Source of the DNA: Crossaster papposus
Lineage: Eukaryota > Echinodermata > Asteroidea > Velatida > Solasteridae
Reading direction: 5' to 3'
DNA: 64,000 bases
Assembly: GCA_037893245.1 (NCBI GenBank)
Contig: JBAIAA010000886.1
Location: 186,001 to 250,000, forward strand
Part shown: positions 23,189 through 33,480 of the stretch, piece after piece
Position numbering within the stretch: position 1 is the first letter of the stretch
Layout of the letters: every line of letters begins with the position of its first letter
Notes under the pieces: model-generated
Told to the model about the DNA's origin: nothing
Database searches by the model: none
What the model saw: the letters and a program-made list of their open reading frames with translations, nothing else
Made by a program: the position numbers and the translations under genes

Positions 23189-23780
23189 TTAACAATATCA
23201 TTTTGTTGAGCTTTTAAAACACACGTTAGCCAACATGCTGTGGATTTATGCAGAATAAAGGGAGACTAATTTGGAGACGCTAGTATGGTGACAAGAACTA
23301 GTCATTCAAAATGTTTAAAGTTATTACGTCATTTTTAACATGCGCACGCTGACGTAAATAAGGCTGCGTCCGAATCTCTTGTCTGGGGCTATTGTCTAGG
23401 TGTTCATTTATTACAACTACGCGTGACATAGACGTAGCTGTAGCCCTAGCCGTCCATTTTGGACACGTCAGTGAAGAGGACCGGTACGTGTGTTTGCTTC
23501 ACCACCGAGCACCTGAAAAGTCTCATTTAAATTACAAGTAATCGCCAGGCCAAATTACCATACGATGTGTAGCCAATTGTGTAAGTTTTGGCTGTTTACC
23601 GTCACTCTACCCCCCCCCCCCCCCCCCCCCCAAAAAAAAGACCCCCTTTTTCTCTTTCGTTTTTATTGCTAATTCGCCGAGCGCCCTCTATATATCGCTG
23701 CGACATATCATCAGGACATGGTTATCTACCAAACACGTGAAGCAAACAAATACACGAAGCAAGAAAAGAAAAGTTTATTG

Positions 23781-23865
23781 TGGCTCTGAAGGAACATCGC
23801 AATTTAAATCGTGAATATTGACGTCAATATTCACAATTTGCTAGGTCCCTTCAGAACCACCATAT
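23781..23865. repeat. small palindromic MITE
   Basis: TGGCTCTGAAGGAAC ... GTCCCTTCAGAACCACCA with the central palindrome GTGAATATTGACGTCAATATTCAC shortened to a loop. No coding. A C-run at 23611-23631 lies upstream. Confidence 0.6.
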
Positions 23866-23950
23866 GTTAAAGAATTAAAAGAATTAAAAATACATTTAAA
23901 TATTTGTTTATATATATGAATAAATTATATCTCAATAAATAAAGCCAATG

Positions 23951-24070
23951 GGAGACTTTTGAGACGATAGGGGGCGCCCCACCAACCAGTTCTTTTCTAG
24001 TGTTCCCAGTGACGAAAACAATAGAAAAGGACCGGTTGATGGGGCGCCCACTATCGTCTCAAAAGTCTCC
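23951..24070. repeat. inverted-repeat MITE, GGAGACTTTTGAGACGATAG ends
   Basis: Perfect 20-bp ends GGAGACTTTTGAGACGATAG and their reverse complement at 24051-24070, with GGGGCGCC also mirrored inside. About 120 bp in total. Confidence 0.75.
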
Positions 24071-25340
24071 ATTATTGTTGGCGTTTTTACAATCACTTGA
24101 CTTTCTGTCAACTAAAATATAATAATAATTAGTTATGCAAAACATTTTGAAAGTGTTGCTAGTAAAACTATATTAATTAATTGTGCTAATTTGAATAAAA
24201 CGTGTAATAATGTATTGTGTGATATCACACTTTTTCACGAACCAGAATGTGTGGTTCCTCTGGTTGAACTGTATGGTGTTCTAAAACGGAACTACGACGC
24301 TTGTCTGTCCGTTGTAGAACACCATAGGTTTGGCGCCACTAAGAAGGTTCCCTGCTGTAGCTGGTATGCTGTTGTATAGGAACGTGTTATGGGTACCAGT
24401 CTGATGGAGCCCTCTATTCACTCCAGGATACGTGGATAGTCACGTAGTCAGCAATTCCAACACCTTCACCTAATGCATACATTAATTCAAAAAAGTACGT
24501 GGCAACATGGTAATTACTCTGAAACTAACAAATGAGACAAACTTTCGGAATGGTGAATACCCTGCCAAATATAATTCCGTCAGAAATAGTTTTAATCGAT
24601 AGAAAACAATTTAAGAGTTTAGACGCAAAAGCCGCTAAATATCAGCCAAACAAAATAAATAGATTTATCATACTAGAACTTTCACTTGATATCGTTAAAA
24701 TCATTATTTATGGGAGTGGCGTTTGGCGGCTTTTCGGCCGATACTCCTCAATTATTTAGGTTGTTTACAATGTATAGTATATCATTTGCAGCTTTAAAAA
24801 AAAAGGTTTAAAAGTTTACTAGTTTTAAAAGTTATACCGACACTAAACTCCATGTAAAATTAACTCCTCTGACTTGCTGTCATTTTGAAGAAAACCATAA
24901 AAGAAGGTCATTTTCAAAGTTATGTCTCAGAGACTTTTTTCCCATTATAGTATTGGTTTATAATCTGTGAATGGTGCGCACAAACGTTGACACGACACAC
25001 GTGCCTGTGTGGTGTCAATGTTTGTTGCTATTGTCGTTTATAAAAGAAAGGAAAGATGCAGGATAATCCTGATTTCTTTGCATCGTTACCTGGTGATGGC
25101 ATAGTGTGGCTCCATCTCGTGGCATAATTCGAGGTGCTATACATAATGGTGAACGGTTCAGCCCAGGGACAATATGGCTCCAGCCCAGGGACAATCTGGC
25201 TCCGGCCCAGCAAAGAAAAGCCATCCATCGTATGCGCAGTTATCTCCATCTTCGTTGATGAGGAAGTGTCGCCCAGGCCTGCGAAAAAACATTGCAAATG
25301 CAATTACATGTAGTTCAAAGCCTTGGTGCTGGTGCGTGTG
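24071..25340. other. non-coding, repeat fragments
   Basis: Includes an imperfect inverted repeat around TATGGTGTTCTA / TAGAACACCATA (24270-24330). A stretch at 24780-24960 (CTCTGACTTGCTGTCATTTTG...GTCTCAGAGAC) resembles 54470-54570. A 22-bp direct duplication lies at 25160-25205. No gene recognised. Confidence 0.45.
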
Positions 25341-25344
25341 TTTG

Positions 25345-25480
25345 GAGGTTTTTGGTTTTTTTTTTTTTTTTTTTTTGGGGGGGGGGGGGTGTTTGTTTGT
25401 TCGTTTGTGGGGGTGTTGTTGTTGTTGTTGGGTTGGTGTTGTTTTGGGGTTTTTTTTGGGGGGGGGAGGGGGGCGCAGCA
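25345..25480. repeat. T/G-rich low-complexity tract
   Basis: Runs of T, G and GTT repeats. ORFs across this tract are composition artefacts. Confidence 0.85.
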
Positions 25481-25520
25481 GGGTTGATCACCAATACTAA
25501 ACAATAAGTCTTCATTCGTA

Positions 25521-25773
25521 CCCACCGCCCAAAGATGGCGCTAGGAATGGCTAATTTCATCATGTTGCATGACGTAATTTCTTAGAGCTTCCATTAGACA
25601 GAATTGGTTTCAACAATATTATCCGTGTGCGCGTAACACGTGCGCGCTGAATGTACGTATATTGGTTCATTCAAGGCAACAAGCTACCTACATTACTGTG
25701 GGATCTTGTGTTTCCTTTGCATAACGTGGTGAAGCAGGCTAGCCAGTCCCAGCGCCCTACTTTGGGCGGTGGA
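25521..25773. mobile_element. TIR MITE, CACCGCCCAAAG ends
   Basis: Left end CCCACCGCCCAAAGATGGCG and right end (complement) TCCACCGCCCAAAGTAGGGC, each directly flanked by TA. The TA duplication fits a Tc1/mariner-type mechanism. No transposase. Confidence 0.65.
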
Positions 25774-25775
25774 TA

Positions 25776-26890
25776 CGAGACAAGTACGTAGCAACGGCTG
25801 ATGATCGAGAGTCATTTACCGGGACTGGTGGCCTCCGATAGTGAAGTATGTGGGGTATTTAGCGTTCAACCAGGGAGACGCCATAAGACGGTCTACACTG
25901 AACCAGTTCGTGATGTTGGAATTCGTACCGTTGAAGATCAACTGAGCTGCGGGTTGTGCTTCATCAAAGTTGAACAAGGAAAGCTTCACCTTTTTGAGAA
26001 AAAAGGGAAAGTTATAGCCTATAGTTTCAGACTCGGAGCTCTATGTATAAGAGCTTCGAAGACATCAAAGACGTAAATGGTTTTCTTACCAGTTTTAGCT
26101 GGCTGCTGTTGTTGCGCCAAGCATCGTAGATAGACTTGTCGCGGCAATGGCCTTCAAGGGTAGAGTCCCAGCGATTGTCGGTCCATATCGATAGAGAGGG
26201 TTTTTACACGTTAACCGCCGACAATGGCCGCATCAGTCCAAAGCGATTGTCGGTCCATATCTCATACAGGCTACGGCCAGAAGTAGTATGGCCTCCCAGC
26301 CCCTTGAACGCGAGTTGCCACTGCAAGCCTACCAGAAATCAAAGTTATGTGGTGACGGTTATAATGGCATTCAGGATTTACCTTTTTTCTGAATAAAAAC
26401 ATACATACCCCTAGTACCCAAACCTGTTGTTTTCTCGAAAAACAGGCATTATGAAGACCACTCCATAGAGACGTGCGCAAAATGTTACGTTTTTTATTGT
26501 AACCTAACCCGTTTTTACCTAGAGCTTTTTCCACGAAATTTCATATTTAAGCATTTTGGACCCCACTCTAACGACAAAGACAATTAAATGTAAACAAATT
26601 AATCTCCTTCCAGTAGTTCGGCGCTCGGGCGACCTCGAAACGGTCTCCCTAACGACGGTGGTCTCCCTAATGCCGTAAAATTACGGAAAATGGTCGACCC
26701 AAGCGCGATTATGCCATAATATTAGGTGACGTTATAATATGTTAATAGGCGGCGGATGTACATGTACAACATCGATGACAGCTACTAAAGCACGAAAATG
26801 GCTGGGCGTTTATTGAAGAACACATTGAAGAATTGGCTACGAATTGCTGTTTCCAATTCTGTCCTTCCTCAAAATGTAAAAATGTACTAT
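25776..26890. other. no gene confirmed; one 91-codon ORF
   Basis: An ORF at 25801-26076 (plus) has a protein-like composition with a CGLC pair but no domain I recognise, and no clear splice or promoter context. A 20-bp sequence, AGCGATTGTCGGTCCATATC, occurs twice (about 26170 and 26240). Nothing else supported. Confidence 0.35.
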
Positions 26891-27115
26891 GTACAATAAA
26901 AGTATACCCAGCCCAATATGAGACTGGGGGACTCCCCCTAAGTCTCCCATTCCTATACACTCTCTAGACTATTGTTACCTACCCCCCCCCCCTAAAAACC
27001 TAAAATGAATTCCTGAAAAACCACAACATTCCTTAAGCACAATGACCACCACAAAGGAGAGGGGGGGGGGGGGTGGGGGGGTTCTCTCCGTCTTATATCT
27101 TGCTTTGTATGAATA
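26890..27115. repeat. dispersed repeat, family also at 47425-47640
   Basis: The two loci share a line-up of blocks: ATACCCAGC..AATATGAGAC, ACACTCTCTAGACTATTG, CCTGAAAAACCACAACATTC, AGCACAATGACCACCACAAA and a terminal TCTTATATCTTGCTT. The two ends are weak inverted repeats (ATATGAGAC / GTCTCATAT), suggesting a MITE of about 210 bp. C- and G-runs sit in the same places in both copies. Confidence 0.65.
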
Positions 27116-27410
27116 TAAGGACAGATAGGGAAAATATTTGGGAAAATTGTGCCCTTGATGATAAAAACACGAAATGTGGCACACATTCAGAGTATGTCAT
27201 GAAAAATATATTTTGCCATATAGGGCCAAATATAAATAGAATAACAAGCAATGGCAACATTTTAAAAAAGAAAAAGAAATATTGCTTAGATTTTACCTAT
27301 ATTATTTTGTTTCAAAGGAAAAATAGCCAAATATCTTTCTTATGACATACTCTGACTGTGCGCAAAAAATCCCATGCTTGTATCATCAAATGCACAACCC
27401 CATCACCTAT

Positions 27411-27781
27411 CTATAGACTGGTATTACGTACGAGGCGACGCAGAGCATGTGCGGTTGGTAGAACAGCAAAAGGCGTAAGCGAAGGTAGCAGCTGAGGCGT
27501 ATGCGGGATGAGGCTTTCGTCTGCGCTCCCATTTACGATGTAGTAACACTCGTCGTTTCTCCAATAATAAGAGCTACCACAAGGTGCCAACATGGCGTCT
27601 CTCCCTTCAACGTGAACAAAGCCCCATTTGTCATCGGCAAAGCCTGCTTGGTAGGCGTCATACAGCTGGGCTAACGTACATAGCTGCATGCCATACTGAG
27701 AGCAGGCGTGTCTGACTACAGACAAGTAGTCACTAGTACGAGTATTGAATTTCCCAGTGGTTCGGATGATATTGAAAACAT
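27411..27781 (-). CDS. Link-domain protein, terminal exon
   Basis: Minus-strand exon with acceptor CTTTTCTCAAG| and stop at 27411. The residues VFNIIRTTGKFN, HACSQYGMQLCTLAQLYDAY, QAGF..DKWGFVHVEGRD and MLAPCG align by eye with the Link (Xlink) hyaluronan-binding fold, as in TSG-6 and hyalectans: start VF/VY, C-x-x-x-G-L-T-L-x-Q-L, GF...GW, P-x-x-C-G. The Cys normally found before the GW motif is missing (FADDKWGF), so one canonical disulfide may be absent. A Leu/Pro-rich, probably unstructured tail of about 35 residues follows. Expected to be extracellular or at the cell surface. The intron is in phase 1 and matches the exon at 28797. Confidence 0.65.
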
Positions 27782-27795
27782 CTTGAGAAAAGAAA

Positions 27796-28790
27796 AAGGG
27801 AGACACAAGTTGTACATTATTTATACACAATATGAGAACGCTGAGTGTTAATTATACCTTGTTCGTATTTGGTACATCATCTTTGGACGATGTTCTTGGG
27901 GGTTATAATTTTATAATATTTAATAGAGGGTGACAACGACATAACAGAAAATAATCTTGTAAATTAATTCGGAGAAGTATTCCATTAGGCATAAAAGAAA
28001 AATGTTATGTTGGCGTAACGGCCCCCCCCCCAAAAAAAAGGGTAGGTAGGTAGGGATTTTGTTTTCCCCTCCCAGCAATGAAAATGATATGTTTTCTAAT
28101 TGTTTAAGCCGGTAGTGATACACGATAGCGTGTCCAGGTTCAATATTTTCACAATCCACACACACAACAATTAGAAACGGTCAGAAATGGTTTCAAACGT
28201 ATTTATAACTAGATTTATATAGATTTTAATCATTAAATTTCGTCCCTTGAAAAGAAAAATCCAGGGTCGGCCGTATTTTTAGGGTCGGTCGGGTTGCGCC
28301 AACATAACATTAATTTTGTATGCCTTATTGTACAGTCTTTTTGGTTGTACATTTTGTATTTGCGATCTGCATCCCCCTTTTCGTGAAAAGATATCAGGGT
28401 AGATTCACCAGTCACCACCATTAGCCCCAATACTTTTGTGTTTATGATAATTTCCATTATACAAAATCACTTGAGGGTTGTGTACCTGCAACATGGATTT
28501 TACAGTGACATATTTTCATTAAATGTGCAATTGGCAAACAAAAATGGTTGAAAAAAATCACCATTGGTGTCCAATAATAATCATTTTTACCAAAATAACC
28601 AATATCAAGATCAAAATAACCAATATCATTGGTTATTTTGACCAATATGACTAACCACGATGTTGGTTATTTTGACCAATATTTGGGTTAAAATGGCCAA
28701 TGTCATAGCTGGACGTATTTTTTCTAATCAAATGGATATTTTCAACCAATCTGTTTTTACATTGAAATTTATTAAGTCTACAAAGAGTTA
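27796..28790 (-). other. intron of Link-domain gene with small repeats
   Basis: Between the two exons. A C-run lies at 28021-28032. At about 28610-28690 the 15-mer ATAACCAATATCA occurs twice, followed by inverted forms (ATTGGTTATTTTGACCAATAT, shortened here by listing its halves ATTGGTTATTT and GACCAATAT) that repeat twice. This is a mini tandem array with opposed arms. Confidence 0.5.
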
Positions 28791-28796
28791 ATTTAC

Positions 28797-28869
28797 CACT
28801 GGCGTTATTTCCCAAGCTGGGAGGTTCTTGGTTCTCAGGAGCGAACAATTCCAGTGAAACGTCGCTTGA
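28797..28869 (-). CDS. Link-domain protein, penultimate exon
   Basis: 73-nt minus-strand exon: acceptor TTTGTTTGCAG| and donor AGTG|GTAAAT. It encodes SSDVSLELFAPENQEPPSLG followed by NNAS. It ends in phase 1 and the terminal exon starts in phase 1; the joined codon is GAT (Asp), giving a continuous frame NNAS-D-VFNIIR into the Link domain. Upstream exons, including any signal peptide, were not identified in 28.9-29.9 kb. Confidence 0.55.
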
Positions 28870-30045
28870 CTGCAAACAAAATAAAAGCAATAAGTTTTTA
28901 GGTATGTAATTTCTAAACTAAATTCAACAAGATGTTGTTTACTCTTCCAAATTCACGTGGTTTACTGTCGGTTTTCCGATTTCAGATTAGAGTTCACGCG
29001 CACATGACTAGCGTCGTTATCGTTTTAATGATACCGTTTATTGGCTCTCAAGGTTGGATTCGAATCATTCTAAAGTTAAATATTTTCTGCCACCTGTTCA
29101 AACTCAAATTATCAATTTTGACGTTAACTTATTACATAAGGAAATCATAATAAACCATTATTTGTTTCAGTACCGTATAGGTATAGCTCCACCTTTCTAT
29201 ATCTTGACTCAAATTTAACCTCAGGACTCGATCGTTGCCATGGTTGTAACTGACCAATTACCATGGTTAATATATAAATAATTAAAGATACAATTGCCTC
29301 TGCTTCTTATTTGAACGTTCGCAATCGTCTTAAAAACATCTTGGTTTTGGTTGCTTTTGCAATCAGAGATCCACTCTGCGAATAGACTGGTTCACGGACT
29401 ATACATTATCGACTTTGATATGAGGCTGGACTCAGTCTACCTTGCAAGAACTCAATGTGCCCCAAACTAATTAAACATTTTGCGGAGAAAATATTTTGTA
29501 TCCAAACGCCAAATTTTCGATGTCTTAAGTGAATAACCTTTATAATGTTAGAACAAAACCAAAAGAAATTTGACAATTCTTTTTTGGATGAAACACAAAC
29601 ATACCACGGACAGTATACGTCTTTAATGAAGCACCTTCATCAATCGCAAGGGAAGTGTCATATATTTGAATTGCCGCGCAAGGACACGAGGCGTACACAT
29701 TAATTTGTAATCATGCTGGCTAAACACATGCTCTATACAATAATTATGTATTCGTGACAGAGTATAATTATATGCAAAATGATCAACGTACGGAAGGCCG
29801 TTAGGGCCAGGTACCTCTTTTTCTTTTTATACGGATATATGTTTCTCTTTCATGGTAGCTCAACTTTCTTTCAGGAGTTTACAGTAGGCCTACCGTCAAT
29901 TTTAAATAAGCTCCAAAGTCTCTGCAAGAGAATATAAGTCGCAGGACCGAGTGAAGTAGCGGCCGCCACTTAATCACAATAAAGGGAAATACACCCATGT
30001 GAACAAAACAATTAATTTTCCCTCGAAATAGCGAGCCACTGTACA
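28870..30045. other. non-coding, no feature recognised
   Basis: No convincing exon, RNA gene or transposon end. Any 5' part of the Link-domain gene should lie here or further right, but I could not identify it. Confidence 0.4.
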
Positions 30046-30927
30046 TTGGATGTCTGCCCAGCGGTTCTGGTACCGACAAGCAACCGCTTCGCTGCATTGG
30101 CGACAGAGGATCCCGTTATCATCGACTCTAGCACCGGTAATTACCGGACCGAGGCCGAGTTGGTGATCGACACGTACTTCAAAGTCTTGCAGCTAAACGG
30201 CCAGCCTGGGGCTGAGGAGCAGGGATCCTGTCCAACCCCAACCCCCATCAATTTGCCCCGTCCCTCAAAAACTAAGATTTCTTTTGAGTTTCACGAGCAG
30301 CTGAATCAATACCGGAAAAAGCACAAGAAGCTGACCACTGCAAAGGAAAAACCGGCACCTAAAGTGAAACAATCAGCATCCACACCAACGGAACACCACT
30401 GTGCAGATGTGCTTCTATAATCGGTGACTCGATGATAAAACGACTTCAGCCCAGTAGATTGAGCAGGCAAAAGAAAGTGATGTGCCACACCATGCGTGCA
30501 GCAAAATTCCAAGATCTTGCTCCCCACGCCACACAGCTAGCTGTCGACCAAGCACGACGTCTCTCGGATAATTCTCCATGTTGGAACCAACAAAACACCC
30601 GACAACCCAAAGACTATTGCCGCTCAGATCACCTCCCTCGGCGAGTCACTATACAACCAAGATCAGTGAAAAACGAAACGGTACCACAGTGCAAGAGAGT
30701 AGATGATTCCAATAATCTGCTTAAGTCCATAGCAAAGCAAAATAACTGGGGCTTTATCGACAACGTTAAACATAAACTCAAATAAACCATCTTGTGTCGG
30801 ACGGCGTGCACCTCAACTCAGCAAGAGTGCGCCTACTTGCCACGAACATTACCCAACACATCAAAGGACCACCAAAGACCGTTGATATAGTCGCACCCTA
30901 CACCAGAGAACCCCTTTCGATCAGAGT
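30046..30927 (+). pseudogene. CR1/L2-like LINE ORF1, esterase type, frameshifted
   Basis: Begins TSNRFAALATEDPV, a usual LINE ORF1 context. After a frame break at about 30420 it reads IGDSMIKRLQPSRLSRQ, with the GDS block of SGNH esterases. Further on, in another frame, is the block HLVSDGVHLNSARVRLLATN, which holds the D-x-x-H motif of that fold. CR1 and L2 elements of animals carry such an esterase-like ORF1. At least two frameshifts make it nonfunctional. The 5' end is not visible. Confidence 0.7.
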
Positions 30928-31477
30928 TTGTACTCTGATGTCCTGATGAAGCGGACTACAGCGACCCGTAATGTTCCGGCGGGTTTTTCTAATGGCCAAC
31001 CATTATTACCCGTACCCCAATCAGAAACGGCACCCAACCCACCACAATCAACGACGGCAGCCAGTATCCCAGACCAGAGCACACCCGACATATTATCGAG
31101 GCCAGGAGTGGAACCAACATCTGAAAATGGTCAGGGAGCTGCTCAACCCCCAAGGCAAGGTTCTAAAATAGACATAACAGATGGCATTATCTGCAATCAA
31201 AGTTCCGGGGGTTTCTCATTCGCCCATCATAACTTAAGAAGCCTCATAAACAAATTTGACCATTTTAAGATTGTAATGTCTAGAAATCCATTCGACATCA
31301 TCTGTTTAAAGCAAACTTTTTGCGACGCCTCAATCTCTGATGATGAGATAACTCAACAAAATTATTCTATTGTCAGAAAAGACAGGAACCGACATGGTGA
31401 CGGGGTTGCAATTTACATTCTAGATACCCTAATGTTCTCTCGTCGTGAATATCTCGAAATAGATGATATCGAGTGTA
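30928..31477 (+). pseudogene. LINE endonuclease domain, 5' part
   Basis: In-frame with the upstream Pro/Gln-rich linker, the residues FAHHNLRSLINKFDHFK, DIICLKQTFCDASISDDEI and DGVAIYILDT match the start of the APE-type endonuclease of CR1/L2 LINEs. The active-site position usually occupied by E (LTETW) reads KQT, a loss. The frame is cut at about 31477-31488 by the inserted composite and resumes at about 33195. Confidence 0.75.
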
Positions 31478-31485
31478 CTACTGAA

Positions 31486-31533
31486 CTCGTACCCATGTCA
31501 ACTCGTACCCAAGTTAACTCGTACCCAGGTTAA
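31486..31533. repeat. short left arm, 16-bp units AACTCGTACCCAGGTT
   Basis: Three head-to-tail units (AACTCGTACCCATGTC, AACTCGTACCCAAGTT, AACTCGTACCCAGGTT). Their reverse complement carries GGGTACGAGTT, the core of the long array 590 bp to the right, so the two arrays are opposed arms. Confidence 0.8.
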
Positions 31534-32119
31534 GTAATACCCCACTATTTAAAAAGGTGTGCGCGCTCTAGCTCTCTGAAGGACCGTGACGGCCTTTAAG
31601 TATGCCGCTATCTTTTCATGCCGCTCTTTTGTTTAAACAGCAGATTTAATGATTTACTGATTATTATTTGTTAAGGGATGTTTGTTTTATATTTTATACA
31701 TACATATAATGACATTAACCATCATGAAAAAATCATGAAAATTGTATTATTAATTTAGACAAGAAAAGCAATTTTATCACAAAGACTAAAAAATAATTGA
31801 CCACAAAAAGATCGGCACAAAGTTGGAAGTAGCTCTTGCTTAAACATCAGATCCAGCGTCTGAAAAAGAAAAGAAAAAAGGATAATCATTAATAATAATA
31901 AGCAATTTTTTATAAAGCGCAATAAACATAGCAATGGCATCTCAAAGCGCTGACCTAGTTCAATTATTAATTAAGTACGACCATAGGCATAGCAGGCAGT
32001 ATCGTCAACGGCACCGGCCGCTAGCGTATTTCGCCGCTTTGCATGGCAACGAAACATCGCATTTCACACAAGTTATTCGGCCACAAATGGTGTGTCGACC
32101 ACAAACGCGTACCGAATCG
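31534..32119. other. spacer between the opposed arrays
   Basis: No ORF or domain. It includes a stretch near 31905-31960 (TATAAAGCGC ... CTCAAAGCGCTGACC) that resembles common SINE/LINE 3' tail sequence. Confidence 0.45.
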
Positions 32120-32755
32120 GCTGGGGTACGAGTTTACCCGGGTACGAGTTTACCCGGGTACGAGTTTTTACCCGGGTACGAGTTTTTACCCGGGTACGAG
32201 TTTTTACCCGGTTACGAGTTTTTACCCGGGTACGAGTTTTTACCCGGGTACGAGTTTTTACCCGGGTACGAGTTTTTACCCGGGTACGAGTTTTTACCCG
32301 GGTACGAGTTTTTTACCCGGGTACGAGTTTTTAACCCGGGTACGAGTTTTTAACCCGGGTACGAGTTTTTAACCCGGGTACGAGTTTTTACCCGGGTACG
32401 AGTTTTCACCCGGGTACGAGGTTTTCACCCGGGTACGAGGTTTTCACCCGGGTACGAGGTTTTCACCCGGGTACGAGTTTTCTCCGGGTACGAGTTTTCA
32501 CCCGGGAACGAGTTTTTACACGGGTACGAGTTTTTACACGGGTACGAGTTTTTACCCGGGTACGAGTTTTTACCCGGGTACGAGTTTTTACCCGGGTACG
32601 AGTTTTTACCCGGGTACGAGTTTTTACCCGGGTACGAGTTTTTACCCGGGTACGAGTTTACCCGGGTACGAGTTTACCCGGGTACGAGTTTACCCGGGTA
32701 CGAGTTTACTCGGGTACGAGTTGTTTTTACCCGGTACGAGTTGTTTTTACCCGGG
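32120..32755. repeat. minisatellite of GGGTACGAGTTTTTACCC units
   Basis: About 36 head-to-tail units of 16-20 bp. The core ACCCGGGTACGAGTT is constant and the T-run and spacer vary (TTTA, TTTTTA, TTTTCA, TTTTAA). Each unit carries the palindromes ACCCGGGT and GGGTACGAG/CTCGTACCC overlap. ORFs across it are artefacts. Confidence 0.95.
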
Positions 32756-32758
32756 TAC

Positions 32759-33050
32759 ACTGACTTGCTCACACAGCTTGGCACAGTTTAACTTTAAATT
32801 ATCCAGACCAAAGACGCTGTTGCTATATCACGTGATTCGGGGCAAGCCTTACGCTAGCAACCCCCGGCTCTGGAATGGTCTGGTGTCTTTTTGCCATTCT
32901 CACCCATTGTAAACAATGTATTGGTGCTGATCGAGCGTCTCTTACGTAACTATGCAAAAGCTTGCCCCGAATGACGTGATATAGCAACAGTGTCTTTGGT
33001 CTGGAGAATTTAAAGTTAAACTGTGCCAAGCTGTGTGAACAAGTCAGTGT
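32759..33050. mobile_element. mariner-like foldback MITE at the array edge
   Basis: About 90-bp inverted ends: CACTGACTTG..CACACAGCTTGGCACAG on the left and its complement on the right, with GCTTGCCCCGAAT also mirrored. TA lies directly outside both ends (32757-32758, 33051-33052). It directly abuts the last unit of the minisatellite. Confidence 0.8.
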
Positions 33051-33194
33051 ACCAGATATTATTTAAATTTAACTCGGGGTCACGCGCAAATGGCTTATTA
33101 ACAGCTGAAATAGACCCTTTTGTTGGAACGCTGAGGCGTTCTGCAGGGCCGAGCGTGGGGAACGCCCAGGCGTTTTGTAGGGCCGAAAGGGTTA

Positions 33195-33480
33195 AGTGTA
33201 AACATAGACAGCCTGTGCTTATCAGTTCTATTTATAGGCCTTCTTCAAGCTCTGTCAAATTTATGGGAAAACTTAGTGATATCCCTTATATAAGGCCTCA
33301 TGTGAATGTAAAGAAATTATTACAACTGGGGACTTTAATTATGATGTTTCAGCTTATACATGACCCACCACGTGTCACTGAATCCACTCAAACTACCATC
33401 GATCTCATGTTAGTTCCCAACCAGAGCTATGATAAAGTACTGTGTGTCAGAAACTTTTATTGCAGGACTTAGTCAAGTCT
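33195..33480 (+). pseudogene. LINE endonuclease domain, 3' part
   Basis: Resumes as CKHRQPVLISSIYRPSSSSV, then LIHDPPRVTESTQTTIDLML, the C-terminal endonuclease blocks of CR1/L2 (YRPP, then TRxT...IDLI). The catalytic GDFN region is eroded (GTLIMMFQ). The LINE ends abruptly at about 33480 in unrelated repeat sequence; no RT domain remains. Confidence 0.75.

Larger units (their letters stand above)
31478..33194. mobile_element. composite insertion splitting the LINE
   Basis: About 1.72 kb separates the two halves of the endonuclease domain. AGTGTA is present at both borders (31472-31477, 33195-33200); deleting one copy plus the insert restores a continuous frame (DDIEC-KHRQPVLI). The insert contains a short left array of AACTCGTACCCA units, about 590 bp of spacer, a long inverted array (32120-32755), a mariner-like MITE (32759-33050) and a right end TTAACCCTTTCGGCCC when read on the minus strand. 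It may be several nested insertions. Confidence 0.65.

Noticed and set aside
25174..25563. ORFs on both strands near 25.3-25.5 kb
   Set aside because: Generated by T-, G- and GTT-runs; composition only.
32043..32372. ORFs rich in PGTSFY / TRVRVF
   Set aside because: Open frames through the GGGTACGAGTTTTT minisatellite.
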